In this document: one piece after another, positions 15,163-22,638 of the stretch
Position numbering within the stretch: position 1 is the first letter of the stretch
How the letters are laid out: each line of letters begins with the position of its first letter
Origin: Sedimenticola hydrogenitrophicus
Lineage (GTDB): Bacteria; Pseudomonadota; Gammaproteobacteria; Chromatiales; Chromatiaceae
NCBI RefSeq assembly: GCF_029017505.1
Contig: NZ_JAQGEI010000046.1
Span: forward strand, 1-36,148
Direction of reading: 5' to 3'
DNA: 36,148 bases
The notes under the pieces: model-generated
What the model was told of the DNA's origin: nothing
The model's database searches: none
Seen by the model: only the letters and a program-made list of their open reading frames with translations
Made by a program: the position numbers and the translations under genes

Positions 15163-15455
15163 GTCTTGCGGAACTGGTCATCGAAAACCAACGTCTGGTG
15201 GTGCTGCAAGTGTTGGAAGAAGACGTCGATTACGCCCAGAACGAGATCGTGCTGCAGGGCGCGCTGTCGGCGGTGGGTCACGGCATCAGCAGCGATCGGC
15301 TGCGCACCGAGCTGGCGTGGCTGACCGAGCAGGGTCTGATCAGCGTCGAAAACGTGGCCGGTCTGCAGGTGGCCAAGCTGACCCGCCGAGGCGAAGACGT
15401 GGCCCTGGGGCGCAGCCGCGTGCCCGGCGTGGCGCGGCCGCGACCGGGGGTGTGA
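15159..15455 (+). CDS. gp26-like protein with winged-helix fold
   Basis: 98 residues. It matches the Mu gp26 family (VpaChn25_0724-type): IENQRLVVLQVLEEDVDYAQ at the start, GHGISSDRLRTELAWLTEQG as recognition part and LISVENVAGLQVAKLTRRGE as wing. These resemble ArsR-type winged helices and stand directly before the small terminase. DNA binding during packaging is a reasonable but unproved role. Confidence 0.9.
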   Translation: MSLAELVIENQRLVVLQVLEEDVDYAQNEIVLQGALSAVGHGISSDRLRTELAWLTEQGLISVENVAGLQVAKLTRRGEDVALGRSRVPGVARPRPGV

Positions 15456-15459
15456 CCTG

Positions 15460-16026
15460 ATGTCCCGCCCCAGCACCATCGACCTGCTCCCCACCGAGGT
15501 GCGCGACGCGCTCCACGCCTGGCTGCGCGATCCCGCCATCACCCAGACCGAGGCCACCGACCGGCTGAACGCCCTGCTGGGTGAGCTGGGTGCCGAGCAG
15601 CAGGTCAGCCGCCACGCGGTGAACCGTTACGACCTCAAGATGCGCGAGGTGGGCGAACGCCTGCGCCAGTCCCGCCAGGTGGCGGAGGCCTGGGTGGGCA
15701 AGCTGGGTGCCGCGCCCCAGGGGCAGCTGGGCCACTTGATTAACGAAACCCTGCGCACCCTCGCCTTCGAGCTGACCATGAAACTGGCCGAAGGTGAACT
15801 GACCGAAGAGAGCATGCCGGCGATCATCGACCAGCTGAAACACCTGTCGCTGTCCGTGGTGCGCCTGGAGCGGGCCTCGTCGGAGAACGTCAAGCGGGAG
15901 GAAGATATCCGTAAGCAGGAGCGGGCCAGGGCGGCCGAAGCGATGGCCTCCACCGCCAAGCAGTCCGGCGTCTCTGCTGAGACCATCGAGCGCATCCGCC
16001 GTGACGTGCTCGGGATGGCGGAATGA
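15460..16026 (+). CDS. gp27-like DUF3486 protein, probable small terminase
   Basis: 188 residues. It carries the DUF3486 pattern: IDLLPTEVRDALHAWLRD, then SRHAVNRYDLKMREVGERLR, and a long helical C-terminus. The N-terminal part looks like a helix-turn-helix; the family is taken as the small terminase of Mu-like phages on account of its place before gp28. It would recognise the packaging start at the left end of the phage DNA. Its stop overlaps the large terminase start. Confidence 0.9.
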   Translation: MSRPSTIDLLPTEVRDALHAWLRDPAITQTEATDRLNALLGELGAEQQVSRHAVNRYDLKMREVGERLRQSRQVAEAWVGKLGAAPQGQLGHLINETLRTLAFELTMKLAEGELTEESMPAIIDQLKHLSLSVVRLERASSENVKREEDIRKQERARAAEAMASTAKQSGVSAETIERIRRDVLGMAE

Positions 16027-17507
16027 CACGCCAGCACAAGGGCAACGCCAAGTGCATCCCGCCTAACCCGGAGGCCATTTTCCTACCGTACCAGGAGAAG
16101 TGGATCAAGGATCGTTCACGGCTGAAAGTGATGGAGAAGAGTCGTCAGATCGGCCTCTCCTGGAGTACCGCCTATCCGCTGGTGGAACGCACCGCGGCAA
16201 CCTCGGCCCGCTATGATCAGTGGGTTTCCTCCCGCGATGAGATCCAGGCGCGCCTGTTCCTGGAGGACTGCAAGATGTGGGCGCAGGCGTTCAACCTGGC
16301 CGCCGAGGATCTCGGCGAGGTGGTGATCGACCCGAAAGAGAAGCTGACCGCCCTGGTGCTGCGCTTCGCCTCCGGCCGGCAGATCTACTCCATGAGCTCC
16401 AACCCGGATGCCCAGGCGGGCAAGCGCGGCGGCCGCGTGCTGGACGAGTTCGCCCTGCACAAGGACCCGCGCAAGCTCTGGACCATCGCGTATCCCGGTC
16501 TGACCTGGGGCGGCCAGATGGAAGTGATCTCCACCCATCGCGGCAGCCGCAACTTCTTCAATACCGACCTGGTGGTCGAGGCGCGGGAGAAAGGCAACCC
16601 CAAGAAGATTAGCCTGCATCGGGTCACCCTTGAAGAGGCCTTAAACCAGGGTTTTCTGTTCAAGCTGCAGCAGGCCCTTCCGGCGGAGGCCGAGCAGCAG
16701 GCGATGGACGAGGCGGAGTACTTCGATTTCATCAAGTCCGGTACCGCCGATGAAGAGTCTTTCCTCCAGGAGTACATGTGCGTGCCGGGCGACGACGATG
16801 CGGCGTTCCTGGAATACGACCTGATCGCCTCCTGTGAATACATCAAGGGCATCCCCTGGGAGATCACCCTGGAGGAGGCGCAATCCGGCAAGCGTGAACT
16901 CTATGCCGGGCTCGATATCGGCCGCACCAAGGACCTGACCGTGCTCTGGATACTGGAGCGCCTGGGCGATGTGCTCTACACCCGCAAGATCATCGCGCTC
17001 AAGAACATGAGCAAGCCGGATCAGGAGAAGGTGCTCTGGCCGTGGATTGCCTGTATGCGCCGCACCTGCTTCGACTATACCGGGCTCGGTATCGGCTGGG
17101 GCGACGATGCCCAGGCGAAGTTCGGCACCTACCGCGTGGAGCTGGTCACCTTCTCCGCCCAGGTCAAGGAGCGCCTGGCCTACCCGGTACGCGGCGGCAT
17201 GGAAGACCAGCGCATCCGGATACCCTACGACCCGGTAGTCCGCGCCGATCTGCGGGCGGTGACCAAGACCACCAGCGCCGCCGGCAACATCCGGTTTACC
17301 GCCGAGCGCTCCGCGGCCGGCCACGCGGACCGCTTCTGGGCGTTGGGCCTGGGAGTGGAGGCAGCCTCCAGTCCGGCGGCGGAGATCGACTACCAATCCA
17401 CCGGACCCCGTGCCGCCTTCGCGGGCGACGGTGCCACCGCCCCGGCCATTCATGATGATATCGGCTTCGGCGTGGTGGGCGGCAGCAATGACTTCGGAGG
17501 TTTCTAA
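16023..17507 (+). CDS. Large terminase subunit (Mu gp28-like)
   Basis: 494 residues. The ATPase has a non-classical Walker A KSRQIGLSWS (39-48) and Walker B GGRVLDEF (Asp141, Glu142), then a coupling motif near VISTHRGSRN. The nuclease half starts with YAGLDIGRTKDLT (Asp298), and HADRFWALGLGV near 440 supplies another acidic ligand. It pumps DNA into the prohead and cuts it; in Mu, packaging is headful and takes some host DNA. All motifs look intact. Its stop (TAA) overlaps the portal start. Confidence 0.96.
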   Translation: MTRQHKGNAKCIPPNPEAIFLPYQEKWIKDRSRLKVMEKSRQIGLSWSTAYPLVERTAATSARYDQWVSSRDEIQARLFLEDCKMWAQAFNLAAEDLGEVVIDPKEKLTALVLRFASGRQIYSMSSNPDAQAGKRGGRVLDEFALHKDPRKLWTIAYPGLTWGGQMEVISTHRGSRNFFNTDLVVEAREKGNPKKISLHRVTLEEALNQGFLFKLQQALPAEAEQQAMDEAEYFDFIKSGTADEESFLQEYMCVPGDDDAAFLEYDLIASCEYIKGIPWEITLEEAQSGKRELYAGLDIGRTKDLTVLWILERLGDVLYTRKIIALKNMSKPDQEKVLWPWIACMRRTCFDYTGLGIGWGDDAQAKFGTYRVELVTFSAQVKERLAYPVRGGMEDQRIRIPYDPVVRADLRAVTKTTSAAGNIRFTAERSAAGHADRFWALGLGVEAASSPAAEIDYQSTGPRAAFAGDGATAPAIHDDIGFGVVGGSNDFGGF

Positions 17508-19039
17508 TGGCTGCTGACTATGTACAGCTCAATTCCGGCGTGGTGATCACCGAGGCGCAATTCGCCGAGATGGCCAGCGTGCGCCCGGAGCTGCGCGAGA
17601 TCGCCACCACCCTGGACGGCCGCGACATCACCCGCGGCTACGTCGATCCGCTGGCGCTGGCCCAGCCCCAGGACTCGGTGCTGATGACCCGTGCCGCCGG
17701 CGACTACAACGCCTACCGGGAGCTGCTGCGCGACGACCAGGTGGCGGCCACCTTCCACCAGCGCCGCCTGGCGGTGATCTCCCGCGAGTGGGAGGTACGC
17801 CCGGGCGGTGAGCGTCGCCAGGACAAGGCGGCGGCGGAGTTCCTGCGGGAGCAGCTGGACCACATCCGCTGGGACGCGGTGACCGACAAGATGCTGTATG
17901 GCGTGTTCTACGGCCACGCGGTGGCCGAGTGCCTATGGGCGCGGGACGGCCGCCAGGTGGTGCTGGATGCGGTGCGGGTGCGCGATCGCAAGCGCTTCGG
18001 CTTCGATGGGCGGGGTGATCTGAAACTGTTGACGATGGCCAAGCCCGACGGCGAGGTGTTGCCGGAGCGCAAGTTCTGGTTCTTCCAGACCGGCGCCGAC
18101 CATGACGATGACCCCTATGGGATGGGCCTGGCCCACTGGCTCTACTGGCCGGTGTTCTTCAAGCGCAACGGTATCAAGTTCTGGCTGATCTTCCTGGAGA
18201 AGTTCGGCCAGCCCACCAGCGTGGGCCGCTACGAGACCAATGCCACCCCGACCGAGCGGGCCAAGCTGCTGCAGGCGCTCCGCGCCATCACCACCGACTC
18301 CGGCATCAGCATTCCCCAGGGCATGGAGATCGAGCTGCTGGAAGCGGCGCGCTCCGGTACCGGGGACTATACCGCCCTGTACGATCACATGGACCGGGCG
18401 ATCGCCAAGGTGGTGCTGGGCCAGGTGGCCAGCACCGAGGGCACCCCGGGCAAGCTGGGCAACGAGGAGCTGCAGCAGGATGTCAGGCTGGACCTGGTCA
18501 AGGCCGACGCCGACCTGGTGTGTGACTCGTTCAATCGGTCCGTGGCGACCTGGCTCACCCAGTGGAACTACCCCAACGCCGCCACGCCCCGGGTCTGGCG
18601 CAAGACCGAGGATTCCGAAGACCTGAACAAGGTGGCCGAACGGGAGAAGCACGTCTTCGATATGGGCTACAAGCCCACCCTGCGCCACGTGCAGGACACC
18701 TATGGCGGCGAGTGGGAGACGATCCAGCCGCCTCCATCGGGTGGGCCGGAACCCGAGCCGGCGCCGGAATTCGCCGAGGCGGCGCGTGCTGCCGACATCC
18801 TGCCGCCCGCTGCCCAAATTGCCGGGCGCCTCGAACGGGAGGCCGAGCCCGCAATGGCCGAGTGGCTGGCGCGCATCGAGGCGATGTTGGAAGCGGCCGA
18901 CAGCCTCGAGGAGTTTCGGGAAATGCTGTTGACCGCTTACGCCGACCTGCCGGAGGCCCCGCTCGCTGGCGTGTTGGGGGATGCCCTGGAGGTCGCCGAG
19001 GCCGCGGGCCGCTTCGATGTGGAGCAGACCGGTGCCTGA
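17507..19039 (+). CDS. Portal protein (DUF935, Mu gp29-like)
   Basis: 510 residues, in line with Mu gp29 (512). The N-terminal ITRGYVDPLALAQPQDS and the core YNAYRELLRDDQVAATFHQR are typical, as is EKFGQPTSVGRYETNAT in the middle. The dodecameric portal is the DNA gate of the head and binds terminase. The last 70 residues are acidic and helical and seem less conserved. The minor head gene begins within its last codons. Confidence 0.95.
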   Translation: MAADYVQLNSGVVITEAQFAEMASVRPELREIATTLDGRDITRGYVDPLALAQPQDSVLMTRAAGDYNAYRELLRDDQVAATFHQRRLAVISREWEVRPGGERRQDKAAAEFLREQLDHIRWDAVTDKMLYGVFYGHAVAECLWARDGRQVVLDAVRVRDRKRFGFDGRGDLKLLTMAKPDGEVLPERKFWFFQTGADHDDDPYGMGLAHWLYWPVFFKRNGIKFWLIFLEKFGQPTSVGRYETNATPTERAKLLQALRAITTDSGISIPQGMEIELLEAARSGTGDYTALYDHMDRAIAKVVLGQVASTEGTPGKLGNEELQQDVRLDLVKADADLVCDSFNRSVATWLTQWNYPNAATPRVWRKTEDSEDLNKVAEREKHVFDMGYKPTLRHVQDTYGGEWETIQPPPSGGPEPEPAPEFAEAARAADILPPAAQIAGRLEREAEPAMAEWLARIEAMLEAADSLEEFREMLLTAYADLPEAPLAGVLGDALEVAEAAGRFDVEQTGA

Positions 19040-20288
19040 CCCCCAGCCATCCGTTACCAGTGGCGTATTCAAGCGGCCGTTTGCCGAACAGGTCAGCTTC
19101 TTTCGCGGCAAGCTCGGCAACCTGGTGCCCAGCGAGCGCTGGGATGATCTGCAGAAAGGCGCCCACGACAGCGGGTTCATGGTGGCCGGCGCCCAGAAGG
19201 CGGACTTGCTGAGTGACCTGGCCGGGTCGGCGGATCGCGCTGTCAGCGAGGGCAAGAGCCTGGACGCCTTCCGCCAGGACTTCCGCGCCCTGGTCGAGCG
19301 CAACGGCTGGACCGGTTGGACCGGCGAGGGCAGTAAAAAAGGCGTCGCCTGGCGCACCCGCATCATCTATCAGACCAATGCCAAGACCAGCTACAACGCC
19401 GGGCGCTATGCCCAGCTACACGAGGGCGGTTTCAAATACTGGGTGTATCACCACAACGACTCAGTCAAACAGCCGCGACCCAAACACCTGGCCTGGGATG
19501 GCCTGACCCTGCCGGTAACCCACGCGTTCTGGGATACCCACGCCCCTGCCAACGGCTGGGGTTGTCAGTGCTATGTCAGCGGCGCCCGCTCGGAGCGTGG
19601 TGCCCGGCGTCTGGGGGGTGACCCGGACAAGGCGCTGCCCAAGCACTGGAACACCACCGACCCCAAGACCGGCGCGCCGGTCGGCATCGACAAGGGCTGG
19701 GACTACCAACCCGGGTCCACCGTCAGCGATACCGTGCGCGCAATGGCGGCCAAGACCCAGCAGTGGGACTACACCCTGGCCAAGGCCTACATGCAGGGCG
19801 TGCCGGAATCGGTGCGCGACAGCCTGGCCACCTCTTACCGATCGCTGCCCTCGGTGGCGGCCGACACCCGCTTGTATGCCCAGCGCGTCCTGGAGGAGCG
19901 GACGCAACTGGATATTCCGCCGTACCGGACGCTGGGGTTGCTGACGGCTGACGATATCACGCGCATCGAGGTGCTGCTGGGCAAAGATGTGGCTGGGTTC
20001 GATTACGCGCTTGACGCGTTCGCGGTACGCCACATTGAGGGGCGGCACGGCAAGGAGGCAGAGACCCGCTCCGGTCAGCGCGGGGTGACTGCCAAGGATT
20101 ACGAGGTGTTGCCGCAACTCATCAACGAAGGGGGCCAGCTGGTGGCCGCCGGTAAAGCGACGAAGACGGGCAATCCGCTGGTAAAACGACGGCTAACCCT
20201 GGGCGGCGAAGGGTACGAGGCGGTGTTCGAGCTGCGAAACGGGCGCAAGATGCTCGCGTTGCAGTCATTCTATATTATAGAGAAGTGA
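19032..20288 (+). CDS. F: Minor head protein (Mu F-like) with C-terminal nuclease-like domain
   Basis: 418 residues from GTG 19032, preceded by GGAG at 8 bases; an ATG at 19017 is possible. Residues 20-190 are the SPP1 gp7/Mu F domain, with WVYHHNDSVKQPRPKH and a His/Cys cluster (WDTHAPANGWGCQCYVSG). The last 110 residues (305-418) form a separate unit containing AVRHIEGRHGKEAE, a central segment and FELRNGRKMLALQSFYIIE. This order of RH, GRHG and a closing basic strand pair fits the phage Barnase/EndoU/ColicinE5/RelE-like (PBECR) nucleases reported as fusions to minor head proteins. The head part is sure; the nuclease call is inference from pattern only. Confidence 0.9.
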   Translation: MPDPQPSVTSGVFKRPFAEQVSFFRGKLGNLVPSERWDDLQKGAHDSGFMVAGAQKADLLSDLAGSADRAVSEGKSLDAFRQDFRALVERNGWTGWTGEGSKKGVAWRTRIIYQTNAKTSYNAGRYAQLHEGGFKYWVYHHNDSVKQPRPKHLAWDGLTLPVTHAFWDTHAPANGWGCQCYVSGARSERGARRLGGDPDKALPKHWNTTDPKTGAPVGIDKGWDYQPGSTVSDTVRAMAAKTQQWDYTLAKAYMQGVPESVRDSLATSYRSLPSVAADTRLYAQRVLEERTQLDIPPYRTLGLLTADDITRIEVLLGKDVAGFDYALDAFAVRHIEGRHGKEAETRSGQRGVTAKDYEVLPQLINEGGQLVAAGKATKTGNPLVKRRLTLGGEGYEAVFELRNGRKMLALQSFYIIEK

Positions 20289-20362
20289 CTCGGTTCGTCC
20301 CCGGACCACAACGCCCGTGACGGTTCGTGGTATGAGCACGACGGTCCGATGTCCGAACCGAG
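20289..20362. repeat. Nested inverted repeat between minor head and morphogenesis genes
   Basis: The 74 bases right after the stop of the minor head gene open with CTCGGTTCG (20289-20297) and close with CGAACCGAG (20354-20362), a perfect 9-bp inverted repeat. Inside is a second pair, CGGACC (20302-20307) and GGTCCG (20343-20348), enclosing a 35-base loop with ACCAC (20306-20310) and GTGGT (20327-20331) near its edges. There is no T-run, so it is not a simple terminator. A tRNA was considered and excluded. It may be an RNA structure acting in processing or translation, or a scar of inserted DNA. Confidence 0.65.
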
Positions 20363-20380
20363 ATAGAGAGACTATAGCAC

Positions 20381-20842
20381 ATGATCACGATCGAATTCGA
20401 AGCCCAGCCGGTGCTGACCGCCCTCAGCCGGCTATTGCAGGCCGGGGCGGACCTGAAACCCGCCTATCAGGATATCGGCGAGTACCTGGTGCGTTCCACC
20501 AAGCAACGGGGGGCGGACGGCCTGGCCCCGGACGGTACGGCCTGGGCGCCCCTCTCCCCCGTCACCATCGAACGCAAGGGACACGACACACCCCTGGTCG
20601 GCGAGTCAAAGCGCCTGCTCTCGGAGATCCACTACCAAATAACGGCCGACGGTGTGGAAGTCGGCAGCGCGCTGGAGTATGCCGGCACGATGCATTTCGG
20701 TGCCGCGAAGCACAGCTTCGCCGGTGGCCAGACCCCCTGGGGCGATATCCCCGCCCGTGAGATCGTGGGGTTGTCCGAGGATGACGGCGCGGCCGTGCTC
20801 GACATTCTGCAGGAGCACCTGGAAGCGGCGGTGGGAGGGTAA
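20381..20842 (+). CDS. G: Phage virion morphogenesis protein (Mu G-like)
   Basis: 153 residues of the virion morphogenesis family. Marks are LQAGADLKPAYQDIGEYLV, the SPVTIERKG region, LLSEIHYQITADGVEVGS, and a late GDIPAREIVGLSEDDG motif. In Mu, gpG is a minor structural/tail-completion protein. The ribosome site before the ATG is weak (GAGAG at about 12 bases), so translation may depend on the stem-loop upstream. It is the last gene before the second Mor-type promoter. Confidence 0.92.
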   Translation: MITIEFEAQPVLTALSRLLQAGADLKPAYQDIGEYLVRSTKQRGADGLAPDGTAWAPLSPVTIERKGHDTPLVGESKRLLSEIHYQITADGVEVGSALEYAGTMHFGAAKHSFAGGQTPWGDIPAREIVGLSEDDGAAVLDILQEHLEAAVGG

Positions 20843-21072
20843 ATCAGCATTCGCCCGGAGAGGCCCGCAGAGGCCGCCAGGGGCGCGCACCGCTACCACG
20901 GCCTGGCGTCGAACCTCTTAAACGTTTTGAGGGGATTTTAAACGGGTCTCGCGAACCATTGCCCACCACCCCTGACCCTGATAGTCTGTTATCTACCGGT
21001 TCCAACCTGAATCACTCCCCCGGAACCGGTTCCCCCGTCACATCCCGATGCGCTCCCGGTACTGTAGGCCCC
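20843..21072. other. Non-coding gap between G and the protease gene
   Basis: No plausible gene lies in these 230 bases. They hold an A/T-rich near-palindrome (20914-20932, CCTC..AAACGTTT..GAGG), then the second Mor-type promoter. In related Mu-like Pseudomonas phages this same interval, between G and I, is where anti-CRISPR genes sit. Here that slot is empty of coding sequence. Confidence 0.6.
21022..21065 (+). promoter_or_regulatory. Putative Mor-activated head-gene promoter
   Basis: GGAACCGGTTCC (21022-21033) is a perfect 12-bp palindrome followed by CCCCGTC. Its centre lies exactly 35 bp before the centre of a -10-like TACTGT (21060-21065), the same geometry as at 12898-12941. A direct copy of its right part, ACCGGTTCC, lies 29 bp upstream (20996-21004). 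Mu has a C-activated promoter (PI) at the equivalent position. Control by the Mor-family protein is inferred. Confidence 0.68.
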
Positions 21073-21090
21073 ATGTATGGACATCCCCAC

Positions 21091-22231
21091 ATGAGGCCAC
21101 CCGTGCCCAAGCCGATCAGCATCTTCCGCCCTGGCCGCCATACCGCCATGAGCGGCGCGGTGCTCAATTTCTCCGAGGGCGACCTGGCGGCCTCCGCCAA
21201 CGCCTACGACCCGGCCCTGCACGAGGCGCCCCTGGTGGTCGGTCATCCGACCCACGACGCCCCGGCCTACGGCTGGGTATCCAAGCTACAGTACCGGGAG
21301 GGTGAGCTGGAAGCGGAGCCGCACCAGGTCGATTGCTGAAATGGTCGATAAAGGCCGCTTTAAGAAGGTTTCAGCCAGCTTTTACCCGCCCACCCACCCA
21401 GCCAACCCGGTGCCCGGCGTCTACTACCTGCGCCATGTGGGATTCCTCGGCGCCCAGCCGCCGGCCGTCAAGGGCTTGAAGGCGGTTGAGTTTGCCGACG
21501 AGGCGGACGGCATCGTCACCATCGAGTTCGGTGAGACGGAGCGCTGGGGCTGGCGCGCCGTGGCCAACCTGCTGCGCAACGTCCGCGACCGCTGGATCGA
21601 GAAGGACGGCCTGGAGTCGGCCGACCAGGTCCTGCCCAACTACCTGATCAACGATATCGACCGTGCCGGCGAGGCTGAAGAGTCCGCCGACGCATCCCTA
21701 TCCCCCGCCTATTCAGAAAACGAGGAGCCGATCATGCCCGACCCGATCCAGCCAACCGCCGAACAGACCGCCGCGTTTGCCGAGCGTGAAACGCAGCTCA
21801 GTGCCCGCGAGCAGGCCATTGCCGACCGTGAGGCCGCCCTGGGCGACCAGGAACGCCAGCGGACCGAGCGCGAGGCGGCCGACTTCGCCGAGCAGCTGGC
21901 GGCCGCCGGGCGCATCCTGCCGCGCCACCAGGCGGGCGTGGCGGCGCTGCTGACCCGCCTGCCGGACGAGGCGCTGGCGTTTGGCGAGGGCGACGACGCC
22001 TACAGCGGCACGGCGGGGGAGTTCCTGCGGGAGTTCCTCGGCGGCTTGCCGGAGCAGGTGGACTACGCCGAGCGCTCCGCTGCCGAGCCGGAGACGGCGA
22101 CCGTCGATTTCGCGGCCCCGGCCGGTTACACCGTGGACAAGGAACAACTGGCGCTGCACAACAAGATCCTGGCCTACCAGGAGAAGCACAGCGTCGACTA
22201 CGTCACTGCCGCACAGATCGTGGGCGGCTGA
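21091..22231 (+). pseudogene. I: Phage protease/scaffold (Mu I-like), frameshifted
   Basis: The N-terminal part (ATG 21091 or, better supported by GAGG, GTG 21103, giving PKPISIFRPGRHTAMSGAV) runs through GELEAEPHQVD and then meets TGC TGA at 21334-21339. The rest of the protease resumes in the +1 frame as IAEMVDKGRFKKVSASFYPP. Family members read QVD-P-A-(I/F)-AEM at this point, so the two residues PA and the frame are lost. A loss of 8 bases between two GAT copies would explain it exactly. In Mu this protein matures the prohead. Unless a +1 ribosomal shift occurs, for which no slippery site is seen, no protease is made. Confidence 0.85.
21734..22231 (+). CDS. Z: Capsid scaffold protein (Mu Z-like), internal start in the protease gene
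   Basis: An ATG at 21734 preceded by GAGGAG at ideal spacing opens the last 165 codons of the protease frame. The product begins MPDPIQPTAEQTAAFAERET and is a long charged coiled coil (SAREQAIADREAALGDQERQ), then a Gly/Ala/Phe-rich part and a helical C-terminus (NKILAYQEKHSVDYVTAAQI). Mu makes its scaffold Z the same way from the 3' part of gene I. It lies downstream of the frameshift, so scaffold synthesis should survive. Confidence 0.85.
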   Translation: MPDPIQPTAEQTAAFAERETQLSAREQAIADREAALGDQERQRTEREAADFAEQLAAAGRILPRHQAGVAALLTRLPDEALAFGEGDDAYSGTAGEFLREFLGGLPEQVDYAERSAAEPETATVDFAAPAGYTVDKEQLALHNKILAYQEKHSVDYVTAAQIVGG

Positions 22232-22261
22232 ACCCTTTCATATCGATAACAGGAGACTGCT

Positions 22262-22603
22262 ATGCCGCAATCGATCCCCCTGCTCACCCTGACGATCATC
22301 GCCACCGGCGCCCTGACCGCCAGCCGCTTTGTCGGCCATGACGGTGATGTCGCCGCCGCCGCCGGCAACACCCTGGGCGTGGCCCGGGCCGATGCCGCCA
22401 TCGGTGACGCGGCGGCCGTGGATACCCACGGCACCGCCATCGTGGAGGCCGGTGCCGCCATCGCCGCCGGTGCCGCCATCGAGGTGGACGCCACCGGGCG
22501 GGCCGTTACCAAGTCGGCGGGCGTGACCGTCGCGCGCCTGGCGCCTGGTGAAAGTGCCGGGGCCGCCGGTGACCTGGTGGAAGCGATCCTCTTCCCCAAC
22601 TGA
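22262..22603 (+). CDS. DUF2190 capsid decoration (cement) protein
   Basis: 113 residues, CAGGAG ribosome site. It has the DUF2190 signature: a short N-terminus, TASRFVGHDGDVAAAAGNTL, repeated Gly/Ala/Asp turns and the C-terminal block with SAGAAGDLVEAILFPN. Members are small beta-rich proteins that sit on the outside of HK97-type heads. Located between scaffold and major capsid as in many phages. It is strikingly rich in Ala, Gly and Val. Confidence 0.9.
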   Translation: MPQSIPLLTLTIIATGALTASRFVGHDGDVAAAAGNTLGVARADAAIGDAAAVDTHGTAIVEAGAAIAAGAAIEVDATGRAVTKSAGVTVARLAPGESAGAAGDLVEAILFPN

Positions 22604-22638
22604 TCCATCACCCACTAAGACCAACAGGAGCATAACCA

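Noticed and set aside
17933-19366. Long reverse-strand open frame opposite portal and minor head genes
   Set aside because: It mirrors conserved coding sequence on the other strand and shows no motif.
20289-20362. tRNA gene (74 bases with paired ends)
   Set aside because: The end pairing is 9 bp, there is no T-arm GGTTCGA-type sequence next to the closing stem, and D and anticodon arms cannot be drawn.
20914-20932. Intrinsic terminator after G
   Set aside because: The near-palindrome is imperfect and A/T-rich, with no strong G+C stem and no T-run behind it.
21328-21345. Programmed +1 frameshift in the protease gene
   Set aside because: No slippery codon or stimulatory Shine-Dalgarno is present before the TGA, and two conserved residues are missing at the junction, which fits a deletion better.
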